Source: Glandiceps talaboti (lineage: Eukaryota; Hemichordata; Enteropneusta; Spengelidae). Taken from it: a stretch of DNA of 64,000 nt. Within the stretch, counting starts at the first letter, position 1. Each line of letters starts with the position of its first letter. Below are positions 38,215-50,270 of the stretch, piece by piece. The notes beneath the pieces were generated by a model. That model had not been told where the DNA came from and made no database searches. It saw only the letters and a program-made list of their open reading frames with translations. The stretch spans positions 3,137,501 through 3,201,500 of the forward strand of contig NC_135553.1 in NCBI RefSeq assembly GCF_964340395.1, in the 5' to 3' direction. Position numbers and translations under genes: made by a program.

Positions 38215-38308
38215 CCATGTCTCTGTATTTTTTTTCAGAAGGCCCTAAGGAAGATTGACTTTGGCCAACTGAGCTATACTCTTTAAATAAAGTTAAATGA
38301 ATGAATGT
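38215..38308 (+). mobile_element. 3' end of a non-LTR (LINE-type) retrotransposon
   Basis: The segment GGCCCTAAGGAAGATTGACT, then TTGGCCAACTGAGCTATACT, is followed by AATAAA (38286-38291) and a short AATG tail repeat (38296-38308). A GGCCnAA-type 3' end with a microsatellite tail is typical of CR1/L2-like and related LINEs in marine invertebrates (general knowledge of the families). No reverse transcriptase frame is visible upstream, so this is a 5'-truncated copy. Confidence 0.45.
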
Positions 38309-38915
38309 ATAAACTATCTAAGACTATTATAATATAGATGTCTCTATAAATAAAACAGTACTAATGCGATTGACCTTATTATTAAAACAAACAAAACTCC
38401 TCAGCGATTACAAACATCTCTCATTGACATTTTGTACGTTAGCATATACTCATATGTCTTCGTTTGTTTGAGCTACACAAGCGGTTGAAGGATAAGTGCT
38501 ACTGTTCGGGAAATAAATAAGTACTCAATAAATTAACGATATTCTTGTCACCAGGGGAAGTAAATCTTGTCGATTTGAAATTGATCCCGTGGTACCTTGC
38601 AGCTAAAAGACAGAACAACATAGGAACGACATCTGTATGTCAACATATCCACTGACGTTTTATAAATGCGTTGTGTGAGATAAAGAACACCCTCTAGCAG
38701 AAAGCAAAACAGATGGGAGATAATTAAGCGAATTCCAGGGTACGACATCTATTATGTAAAGATAGCCTCTCGACGAGGTGATACATGGACTAGGTGGAGA
38801 TCATCCTTGGGGAGAGGGGTTAACAATAGTATAATGTTGAGTAGATTCAGACTGACGAATGTTCATTCTTCAATTTTCAAGAGAGCTATTGAAATTGAAC
38901 CAATCTGAGTCTGAG

Positions 38916-38917
<2 letters not shown>

Positions 38918-38979
<62 letters not shown>
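38918..38979. repeat. TA microsatellite
   Basis: (TA)n, about 31 units. Confidence 0.98.
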
Positions 38980-38981
<2 letters not shown>

Positions 38982-40815
38982 TATTAAAATATGCTGAACA
39001 AATTGATCTTGACATAAATAGACAAGTATATATTTTCTGTATTTCAAGCAGGGTTTGTTTTACGGGCATTGTCATGAACAGTTCAATCATGGCTTAATTT
39101 ACATGTCATACAGGCAAGCCGTTGACAGACACTGTGTCCATTCATTCATCAAAGTTATCAAAAGTGAAATCACCGGGAAATGAGGTCCCACTATCAATAT
39201 TTAGGAGCAGTGAAGCATGAAACCCCAAAGCCAAGGTAATAAAAAGATTTCATATTCTCATAGAAGGAATCCTGTCACGATTTATAGTGTTGTCACAGTT
39301 TCCGCTCAATCTCTACATACTTCATCTTGTGAATTACTGATGTTCAAAGGGGGTTTATAAGGATGAAAAGTCAAGCATCACTCAATTAAAAGGTGTTCAA
39401 TCTTTGTATAATTCAATTTTAGCTCACAATGAATCGTCTAGATAGACTACCCGTATGCCCCATGGTTATAAGTCAGCTCTAGCAATGTTCGCGCGCGCAT
39501 GTGCCATTTGTATGTAGTGCCACTTGATTACAACGCAGCATTCTGTTCTTTACATAGACTTCAAACATTGTGAAACTATAAGTACTCTTACAATTAAAGC
39601 TACTCTGCTTAGAAGGTAAACTACCGTAAAGTACAAAGCTACCTGTCAAATGGCAAACTGTGTATAAACTATTATGGGGATGAAAACACATCTGATGGGC
39701 AAGATGAAACGAGAAAACGTACCTTCTATCAATGGCGTCCGTCTTAAGAGTATACATGTATCAGTAAAGTGTTTGGCAAATAATTCAGTATTTGTACATA
39801 TCCATAATGACGTAAGTAAATACAGATTATAATCGATGGAGTATATGCATTGGCGTTTTTCCGTTTCATTCCTTGGTTTACACACGTTCCGGGGTTTATT
39901 TCGTTCAGCTATTTTTTTCACACTCGGTATATCAAAAGTTCTTTATTAGTTCTATCCGCTTCATTTGTTATATTCTAGCTTGAATCCTGCTATTGACGTT
40001 TAAATAATGTATATACAACCAAATGTATTTCATTTTTCAATGCAAGTGGTGATACTTCACTTTCTTCAGTATAAGTGACTCACACATCAAAACATTTGCT
40101 GATACATGTTTTGTAGGAAATCTTGGGACATCCTTTAAATTTTCGAAAGAGGTCTCGTCGGAGTATATAATAAATTCCATAAAGATTATTTTCATACATT
40201 TATCGGCACTGTAAGTCAGACTGTCATGTCGAATGACTAGAAGGTATATGGGAATGGACACTGCAAGCAATGAAATGAGAAGATAAAGATACTAGACTCT
40301 ACGAGTTTTACTAATGTTTGGTTTGGTCATTAGCCACAGTGAGCTATTTACATCAATGAAGAATCTTGTGGCTTAGCCTAAAAGGGTTTGTTATGAGTTC
40401 AGACAGATGTTGAGAATTGTAATCACTAGGTTTACTGTCCAGTATCACCCTGCTTTAACGGTGTTAGCACAGAAAAAGAATAGTGATCCCCCGAACGATA
40501 GGTTTGCATCGTGAATTTATAGTGACGCTTTATCACCACAGAAACTGGTTTCAAGTTAGGCAAGTGTAACGAATACTTAGTCAAGGTAACTACACCGACA
40601 TTGACCATTGATTCGTGCGACTGAATAAGTTGGTATTTGATGCTCCAAAACCCCACGTTTAGTCAGTTGTTAGCCACAACAAATAGCATGCACAATGTGG
40701 AATAACATACTTGTACCAGAAATCATCGATATAATTCAAATATTCTCAAAATATACATGTTACTTACTTCATCATACCTACCTACTAGATAAATAGAATG
40801 GAATATAATTAATAC

Positions 40816-40840
40816 ATGCGCGCGCACGCGCGTGCGCACG
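40816..40840. other. Z-DNA-prone alternating CG/CA tract
   Basis: ATGCGCGCGCACGCGCGTGC is almost strictly alternating purine-pyrimidine and CpG-rich, in an otherwise AT-rich, CpG-poor area. A long TG tract follows (to 40961). Confidence 0.6.
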
Positions 40841-40907
40841 TTTGTGTGTATGTATGTGTGTGTGTGTGTGCGCGTGCGTGCATGTGTGTGGTGTGTGTGT
40901 TTGTGTT

Positions 40908-40961
<54 letters not shown>
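40841..40961. repeat. TG microsatellite with variant units
   Basis: Imperfect TG/TATG/CG units, then pure (TG)n 40913-40961. Confidence 0.97.
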
Positions 40962-40963
<2 letters not shown>

Positions 40964-42221
40964 GAGATCGCACCTTGAAGCATGAAGGTGTCAGTCAGTC
41001 TTTCTTTTCATAACTTAGCACAAGTTCAATGTTTTAAGACTGTTTCCATTCCTAAGTAAGACCCTTTTCAGTCGTCCTGAAATGTTCCTAATAATCCAAA
41101 TCCAGGCTTATGATCGTGTGAAGAATGACTAATTTTATATCTAACAAATTGACAAATGTGAGTAAGTGCACAATATTGTTTCTAACTTACTAGTCTATTA
41201 ATGTATGATTAAAGTTGACATTTTCGGACATATATGTTGAAGGGTTGTCTCCTAAAAATGTATATAATGTATAAGATTGAGTCGTCTATAGCCCACATCT
41301 AACCTTTGCTGATTAACATGTATCACACAAGCTTGACATTTTACATAATAGGGCTTCCTAGTTCGCACATATACATCATACTTTTACCTAGTCTACAAGT
41401 GTCATTACCCTTTTGAAACCACCACTGATTGATTTAAATAGAATTGAGATCTGCATTTTCGGTGATGGATTCTTCAAAATACTGACTTTCTGATTGGCTT
41501 CAGCCAATCTCAAAGTAGAGGGTAACATTTCAACATTCGCTAGTTAGCAATGCGGAGCTATATAATTGGCAACTTCGTTGATTGGTTACAATAAACGACA
41601 ACAATTTATACGTTGTAAAGAGGTTCAGTACTTTCTAAACGCTAGTGTGATGACAGTGGGCCCGTCTTCCAAATTTTCTAATATATTAGAAGTATTTTAC
41701 CTACACACAGCACTGCAAGTACTCACAATATTATATTAAACTTTCTTTAATTAGAAAACTGGATATTGGAAGACCTTGTCATTTAAGAAGACGTGTGTTC
41801 CTGTTAATATGTCCACCTACTTCTTGCATCCTTGGGATTTATTAGTTCTAAGCGTACTACAAGTGTTCATAACATTGTTTAACTTCCGATAATTAAGATT
41901 CAAAGCGGGGACATTGACATTTAAATGAGACAGCCAGGATATCTCAATTACGATTCATTACGCTTTCTTAAATTTACACTAAATAAAAAATGAACTTAAC
42001 GTTGTGAATAAGAATCTATAACTTGTGTAATCTGGTTTGTTATATATATAAAGGGTTTTGCTAAACATATCCTGTCTGAAAGAAATCAATTAAGAACTTG
42101 CTTTGTTGTCTTCGTTGATTCAAAGATAGTATTAGAAAACTTTGTTCCGAATTTTAATGAACTTACTACAGCCAATTGCACCTAACGTCGCTGAAACAGT
42201 CTGTCTATGTATGTATTTGTG

Positions 42222-42358
<137 letters not shown>

Positions 42359-42986
42359 AATATGTATTTTTATCTTGGTTCATATAATATGGGACAACAC
42401 ACGCGGATTCATTACAAGTGAAAACAAAATACTAGTAATGGTATACACTTTTACTACCCGTTCAATTGCAAAGTTTAACATGTATAGATTTTCTGGTAAA
42501 ATGTGTTGCAATTACTTGTAAAGAGTCGATGTGCCTAAAGTGGTGTCCATATCTACCAATATGAAAACCTAGCTAGGTATGACACACACAGTTTGTCGGC
42601 GATCTTAGGTCAATTTAATAATGCATCTGATTAAACAACATAAGTGAAAAACACATCATTTGCAGCTGCTGTGAACGAGTTGGAATGTCGTTAATCAATA
42701 TCAGTAATCGATCTGGACACAAGGCATGGCAAAGACGAATTGGTAGATCTGTCCGAATATAGCAAAGAGGAGAACTGGATACTTTAATATTTCGTAAAGT
42801 TGATTTAATACCATACACAAGCCAAGTTGAACAAAAAATATGGAATATATACTCTGGTCTTTCTACGTCACGACAACGTGTGTCCACGTAACTGATTCTG
42901 TTGTGTTCGAAATATGAGTCAAAATGTTCAAAATTGCCATTACTTTCCCCGATTTTCGTTGATATTACTGGTGCTGATATAATTCT

Positions 42987-43136
42987 GTTATTCCCCAATA
43001 TTATTTCTTCTTTCAGCCATAAAATACTCGTGACCTAAGGGTTGTCACTACGAGTCGCTAGACTCGTAGTGTCAAAGGCCCCTTAGGTTACTTGTATTTT
43101 CCTTGGCTGAACGAAGAAAAAATATTGGGGAATAAC
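42987..43136. mobile_element. 150-bp foldback element (MITE-like near-perfect inverted repeat)
   Basis: The left arm starts GTTATTCCCCAATATT and the right arm ends with its complement, AATATTGGGGAATAAC. The arms stay nearly complementary over about 70 bases each, including CACTACGAGTC / GACTCGTAGTG around a 4-base loop (GCTA) at about 43060. No coding capacity. Known: MITEs and foldback transposons have this form. A target site duplication is not clear (the flanks AATTCT and ATCTAA do not match convincingly). Confidence 0.6.
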
Positions 43137-46100
43137 ATCTAACTGTCGTATTATATGGGGATATGTACAGAATGAGACAAATCGGTGCACCCATCCATAT
43201 TCTTGCAATGTAGATATCGAGATACAGCAATTTTCAGATTAGTACCGGTAGTAGATATTAATATTGACATGACACATGCTATTAGATACATGTATTACGA
43301 TAATAATGAAAATAATGTTATGAGTAAAACACTCATACGGATACTTGGGGTCGACAATTGCATTGAATATTTTCTTTCACAGAGTCGTTTGATTGGTATG
43401 ATCACATTATTATCCGACACATAGTTCTATTTTATTTCGTCACACACAGTATGATAAGAAACTAAATCAGATTTGAATTAGCATAAACTTAACGTTTTTT
43501 ATTTGTAGTATCAATTTCTTTTGTTCTTTATACTTTCGAAAGACAAAGTCAGAAGTTCGATCCATTTTGAGTTTTTTATCGTTGTAATGTTTACGTATGT
43601 GGTGGTTTAGTTTGAAAATCGTCGATGTCTGTGTCGACAAGTGCATATTTGAAATGTGGTTCTTTACTTAAGAGTTCCAAACATTAAGTGTTTGACTGTT
43701 TCCATGCCCAATTCAGCGTATGTGTTATTTGGAAAAGAAAGAATTTAACACTATATTTTGATATTATAAGTAAACGGTCACGGCGAATGAACAACAAATT
43801 CACCGACGGATGCTTTTGACGTTATTACTGATGCCGCACATTTGTTTTTCATACATAGATTCTCCCAGACCTTGAGAAAGAGTTACGTAATTGATATTAG
43901 AATCATTCTTATAATTTGCGACCAATGATAGATAAGAAATAGGAAATTATTAAGAAATATCATATGTTTCACATGACTATGAGCCGGCCCTTGTATATTT
44001 TTCACAGAAAAGTCTTCACAACAGGCACTGTGACGTCCAAATCTCGCGTGATTAGCTTTGAGATAAAACTTTAATCAATGACGTGCCACGCACAACCCTA
44101 AATAGACTTGTTTATTTGTACTTGTTTCGGTAACCATGGATAACCTTCAAAACTATGAAAGCCTTCAGTACGTCATGACAAGAAATTAACAAAAATGACA
44201 GCAGTGAACTCCTTGTACTTCATCTTTGTCTTCTTTGAGACAATTCAAAAACCGTTTGTCTCTGTCAGTCGTCACCGCACAAAAGAGTACTTGCATACGT
44301 GGGCAAATTGGAACCATTACTGAGACTAAGATCCTCATAACAGGACTTAGTTGTAAATGGGAAATAGTCGGTGGATAAGAAGACATTTATTCTGCACAAT
44401 TAAACTGCTTAATTCCGCTATTTGGTTGCTTGCGTTCCTCAAATACTCTTAATGTATCTAATTGCCTCGCCTGTCTCCGTTTCATTTGTTTCAGAGCGGG
44501 TTGGCTCAACGACAGTGGCGAGTACCAAGTAGATTCTGTATTTGTTCCGCAAATAAACCGTCAGTATTGCAGTACCTAATTAGTTGATCGTAAACTTGGG
44601 TATTTATACTTCAAATATTGTTCCAGTGGTTTCTTCCATTAATAGTCCCCCTTTTAACGTTTTTACTACTTTACTCGTTTCCTTTTTTCGACAAACGTTT
44701 TTTTGGATGATATTGCCGACTTCTGTTTATATTCCAGTGTTACATTTAGAATGAATGAATCACTTATTTCTTTTCAATATCTCAACTGATTGAAACCATA
44801 TGGAAACCATACGATCATGAATCGAAGAACATTGTATGTATGCACTTGGTATGAATTTGAAATCCAAACTTCATGCCGACTGATAAATGACAAAAATCAT
44901 GAAACTCAATCAACACTCAAACAATTAAACGTCACGTGTGTTTCATAATAATGATGTATGATTATTTTCAGTTCTGTGTCTCGGGACGATATCTGAACAA
45001 GTCGCTTCACTGAAGCCGTAAAATGCTAAATTCTCGAAGGAGAATTCTCTACGCCAACGACAGAGAAGCTGTTTGTGTGCTTTACACGAGGACAGCCAAC
45101 TGTCACAAGATTCATTACTTGTCAAATATACATGACACACTATAGCCATACTTCAATAATTAAAGGTAGTCGCGCCTCTTGTCTGCATGCGACGAATAAC
45201 AACTTTGGATTCAACTGAAAGTGATGTATAAAATTTTCACGATAACTAAACACGGAGGATATTGCTCGAACTTAAATTAAAGGAACGAATTCGAATCTTC
45301 TCTGATTAGAGTTTCAAGGAGTTTACTTCTGGTTGAAGGAGTATGCCATCTCACTGCGATTGCATTACCGTGTGTTGAACATAAATTGAGTAAACGGTTT
45401 GTTTTTTTACTTCTCTCAAGACTTTGGTGATGCATGTATTACAAAAAATTGAAATGAAATTACCGAATGCAACGATACAATATCCACAGATCATTGGCAG
45501 TACGTAGAATGTATATAGGTAATCACATATCAATAAAACGTGTTGAAGTTACATCACTCAAGAAGGGAATGTAGACAATAAAAGAAGGCTAAAATTCGAG
45601 AACGACATCTATTTTTCTCCAAATGCTATCAGTTTTGCCATATAAATTTGATAATGCGAGACGAAAATCGAACAAAAAGTCATTGACTCTGCAAAAAAGT
45701 CGATAACATAATCGGTATGTTGTAAATAAAGAAGCATACCTTCTAAAATGATCAGCGTCGCTAATACTACCAATTTAAAGAAAACCCCTCTCCGTGCAAG
45801 TCCTTTCGATTTCCTGTACCAAGTCGATCAAGGTGCGTGTCTTTGGTCAGATCCGAGTCGTAGGCAAGTCAAGAGGACAACTAAGATATGTAGGTAAAGA
45901 TGATACAGCTAACTCCTAGCCCCCCTAGGGTGCATGAATATCACAGTTACAGCGACCAATCACAGAAAGAAACATCGCCTAGGGAATCAAGTCGATTATT
46001 TCCTCATGATCGTTTGAATAGTGACGACACACACTTTAACCATTCAGTTCCCGCCTCTTCTGCATTTCGAAAATTTAACACAATTTGTCGTAATTAGGAG

Positions 46101-46529
46101 AGAGATTTCCAATAAATTCAAATAGAAGTTAATATAACAAATAACAAGTGTCGAAAAGTGAACAGGCTTCTCCGAAATGAAATAAATTATTCTGACTTAC
46201 TTAACGCCATTAGAACACAGAGGTCGTAATATGCTCGTACTGCAAGCGATCGTTTGTCATCGTCTACCGCTAGCGACAGTACGGTCTCGCAGGTGCCTAG
46301 GCTATAATGATATCCCTTAAGAAATCAAATGACAACTATATCACCCGTTGCCCGAGAAAATATATTATGTGAAAAATTGACGTTCTATAAGTGCAAATAA
46401 ATGATAACCAAGACGTGTATGTCTGTTTGTCGTGACTATTTCTCATACATCATATAACCGATCGATTTGAATGATGAAACCTTATTGAAACAATTTTGAT
46501 CGTGCATGAATGTACCTGTATAATATCAT

Positions 46530-46736
46530 AATCATTTTTTATCATTCTACATTTTGATGACTACTGTAACAGCTATTTTTTATCATTCTATATTTTGACG
46601 ACTACAGCTATTTTTTATCATTCTATATTTTAACGACTACAGCTATGTTTTATCAGTCTACAGCTATCTTTTATCAGTCTATATTTTGACGACTACAGCT
46701 ATTTTTTATCAGCCTATATTTTGACGACTACAGCTG
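46530..46736. repeat. 35-bp minisatellite, about 6 units
   Basis: Unit AGCTATTTTTTATCATTCTA followed by TATTTTGACGACTAC, with single-base variants (CAGTCTA, CAGCCTA) and one shortened unit near 46650. No coding potential. Confidence 0.9.
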
Positions 46737-48655
46737 AGAATGTATTAAACTCCATACTCGGTGACATTTTGTTATTTGTTCGATGTTGATAAGCGCCGTT
46801 TGTATACTTGAAAATTGAAAATTTGTTTTCAAACAATATGAATTGTCTGAATATTTTGGATGAACTTGAATGTCATGGTAACCGTTTATATACCTAAAAG
46901 CTGTATTTAGTTATCAAGTTGGTTTCTGGCAAAAGAGATTCCAAGTGTTTCTTGCCGTTTTTGTATCATATACCCTCAGTGGGTCTATATTTGTAATGAA
47001 AAAATGGACCAAATTGTTTTACCCTGACGATTTTGGTCTGTTTTGCGTTTGTAATTTTAAGCTTATGTGTGTGTTACATAACTACCCGGCCCCTCTACCT
47101 TGTATCCTGGCCAGGTAGGGACAATTTACTACCAAGACTGAACCTTTGGCCTCGTGGACACAAATACATCGATTGTTGTGTACGATGTACGCAATGTATA
47201 CTCGGTCTGCTGTGATGAATGAGTGGCGTATAATCAGGCCGTTGGATGTTTTTTCAATCAGTTTATGGCATACTATATGCTAACTACATCCTTGATAAAC
47301 AAGAACAGTTTCAAAAACAAATAAACATTATTCAGAAAGTATTTATTACAGCACGAAGAACACTGACGTCATAGTTTTAACAAGCGTCACAACTTATGAT
47401 AAATCTGACATTACCATGGTACAGCCAAGGGAGATGGTTATAACATACGTCCATTAGAAGCATGCTGTAAAAAAAAACTACAGTGTTATCTCTAATGTCC
47501 TTTTTGCTCTAAGTCATTGTCTTCCCCCATAAAGACATAGACTATTTTCAATGTAATCAATCAAGCATGATGGACAGGTAATAGTGCGTACAAGCATGGA
47601 AGAGAATGAGAAACGAAGAATTAGCGATGTAGACCAGTGTGCACGATGATGTGTCGTTTGAACAACTCGGCTACACAAGTACTTTAGAATGTGGGAACAC
47701 ACAAGCATAGCTACGGCTATCACAATCTAATTGAATGATACCAGTTTTCCCCCGAAAAACTATATTCATGTACATAAAAATAAACTTCAGAACGAATTCG
47801 GGGAATCGTTTAGTTGTACACTGCGAGTCCTCCGCGTGCCAAACCTTCCTGAATAGGGTGAAACATTTATAGCAGTATCGATGACGTAATAGTGACGATA
47901 TGTGCTCCGTCGATATGATTGGACCCACGTGATACATATCACATTCGTGTGTATGAAAATGTAATTTAATTTCCGTTATTGGTTGCATAACCCTAACATT
48001 AGACTCTCGTGACATGTACACCAGCGGACATATGTAACTTTTCTATCAAATTTACATTGACGAGTGACACACTCGGTAATGGAACAGAATGAGAAAGAAA
48101 AAACGTGGTCTGTAAAATTAACTCCTAACATAACACCCAGAGGTTATGCGTTTGATGCCAGGCCGGTTCTAATCGACACTGTATTGTTACATACAAAGTA
48201 TTGACATGCGTTCACACATACACTTTCATGGAAACAGTCCATTCAGTATTGTGATTACACCCATTGATACAGCAAAGTTAATATACACCGATCCGTGGTT
48301 TTTCTAAGCCGAATACATGCATTGATGCTGCCGACGCCTATCAAATCAATAATGTAACACGAATCTCACCGAGCAAAATATATCAATCAAAACCTGATGT
48401 ATTGAAAATTTCATTTAAATATATATCGATGAAACACTCTGAGTGACAAAGTCATTGGTTTGTATCGCTTTTATTTCAGGTGTAATAACACAATAAAACA
48501 ATATGAAAAGCGATCAGAACCAAAGTAAATGATATGCATGCGTACCTGATTACAAAATGGTTGCTAACAGACTAAACAAAATGAATTTTGTTTCTGAGCC
48601 TAATTTAAACTGTGCCACTGTAAATAACCATTTAAATCACTTGAATTTTCAGCAG

Positions 48656-48668
48656 TGACCTTTGCCCT
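48656..48668 (-). promoter_or_regulatory. DR1-like element (HNF4/COUP-type)
   Basis: TGACCT-T-TGCCCT on the plus strand reads AGGGCA-A-AGGTCA on the minus strand, one mismatch from a perfect DR1. Confidence 0.25.
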
Positions 48669-49146
48669 CAAATTAACGTGCCGACACTTTTCTCCACTGT
48701 GATTAGTATAGGGAAATATTTGAAAAGTAATCGCCATCGTGTGGTAGAATACTCTAGTTCATAATAACTAGATTTCTCAACAGGTATGTATTATTTGTGG
48801 CCAATTTCATATGATAATACCTTGTGGGATATTGTATTTGATTAATTTTGTGTACCTCTTAATAAAGCAAGGCTATAGTAGGTCTGCATGTCTAAGTATG
48901 TTACACGTGGATATTATTCATGCCCCATTATAACGTTGCAAACGTATAGCCACAATAAAGGCTAATATTGCCACATCTTTAGAATGTGTGCGATGACATA
49001 ATTGATTCTGAGAAATATAATGTTGGTGTAATACCCCATGTGGAGACTGAGTGCAGAATCCACATGCGCTCAACAGATACAATTACATTCCGGTCCATAC
49101 CTAGTAGATGTCATCATGATCATACAGGCGATGAAGTCATGCTAGC

Positions 49147-50270
49147 GCAGTGGGGTTCTAATGTCACAGTGGCACAGTATGGGGTTTCTAATGGCACAGT
49201 GGCACATTATGGGGTTTCTAATGGCACAATGGCACATTATGGGGTTTCTAATGGCACAATGGCACATTATGGGGTTTCTAATGGCACAATGGCACATTAT
49301 GGGGTTTCTAATGGCACAGTATGGGGTTTCTAATGGCACAGTGGCACAGTATGGGGTTTCTAATGGCACAATGGCACATTATGGGGTTTCTAGTGGCACA
49401 GTATGGGGTTTCTAATGGCACAGTGGCACAGTATGGGGTTTCTAATGGCACAATGGCACATTATGGGGTTTCTAATGGCACAGTGGCACAGTATGGGGTT
49501 TCTAGTGGCACACTATGGGGTTTCTAATGGCACAGTGGCACAGTATGGGGTTTCTAATGGCACAATGGCACATTATGGGGTTTCTAATGGCACAATGGCA
49601 CATTATGGGGTTTCTAATGGCACAGTGGCACATTATGGGGTTTCTAATGGCACAGTGGCACATTATGGGGTTTCTAATGGCACAGTGGTACAGTATGGGG
49701 TTTCTAATATAATGGCACAGTGGCACAGTATGGGGTTCTAATGGCACAATGGCACATTATGGGGTTCTAATGGCACAGTGGCACAGTATGGGGTTCTAAT
49801 GGCACAGTGGCACATTATGGGGTTCTAATATAATGGCACAGTGGCACATTATGGGGTTCTAATGGCACAGTGGCACAGTATGGGGTTTCTAATGGCACAG
49901 TGGCACAGTATGGGGTTCTAATGGCACAATGGCACATTATGGGGTTCTAATGGCACAGTGGCACAGTATGGGGTTCTAATGGTACAGTGGCACAGTATGG
50001 GGTTCTAATGGCACAGTGGCACAGTATGGGGTTTCTAATGGCACAGTGGAACAGTATGGGGTTCTAATGGCACAGTGGCACAGTATGGGGTTTCTAATGG
50101 CACAGTGTGGGGCTATAATGGCACAGTGGTACAGTATGGGGTTTCTAATGGCACAATGGCACAGTATGGGGTTCTAATGGCACAGTGGCACAGTATGGGG
50201 TTTCTAATGGCACAGTGGCACAGTGTGGGGCTATAATGGCACAGTGGTACAGTATGGGGATCTCATAGCA
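49147..50270. repeat. 30-bp minisatellite, about 37 units
   Basis: The unit is ATGGGGTTTCTAATGGCACA followed by ATGGCACATT or GTGGCACAGT. Units of 30 bases are mixed with 22-base units lacking one GGCACAGT block, and, from about 49735, 29-base units with one T lost (GGGGTTCTA). Because 30 is divisible by 3, the first half is open in several frames on both strands; those frames are by-products. The array decays through 50270-50370. Confidence 0.95.

Larger units (their letters stand above)
43140..49140. other. Intergenic DNA, weak open frames only
   Basis: GC-richer frames at 44186-44386 and 44943-45149 (minus) and 45900-46097 (plus) look hydrophilic and mildly coding-like, but lack splice edges I trust and match no family I know. 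The 46.5-kb minisatellite is the main structure. Confidence 0.5.

Noticed and set aside
42615-42998. 127-codon minus-strand frame
   Set aside because: It starts inside the foldback element, has no recognisable motif, and the length is within chance for this much AT-rich DNA.
47006-47215. Frame with a hydrophobic run followed by CCVRCTQC, like a small secreted peptide
   Set aside because: No ATG in frame after the upstream stop at about 47000 and no AG acceptor to supply a start.
47671-48021. 116-codon minus-strand frame with His/Cys residues
   Set aside because: Spacing fits no zinc-finger pattern; no splice edges.
49161-49741. Long open frames with repeated GVSNGT or MGFLMAQWH units on both strands of the 30-bp array
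   Set aside because: They exist only because the repeat period is divisible by three; several frames are open at once and there is no splice or start context.
49147-50270. Regularly spaced repeats suggesting a CRISPR array
   Set aside because: There are no unique spacers; units are contiguous and the genome is eukaryotic.
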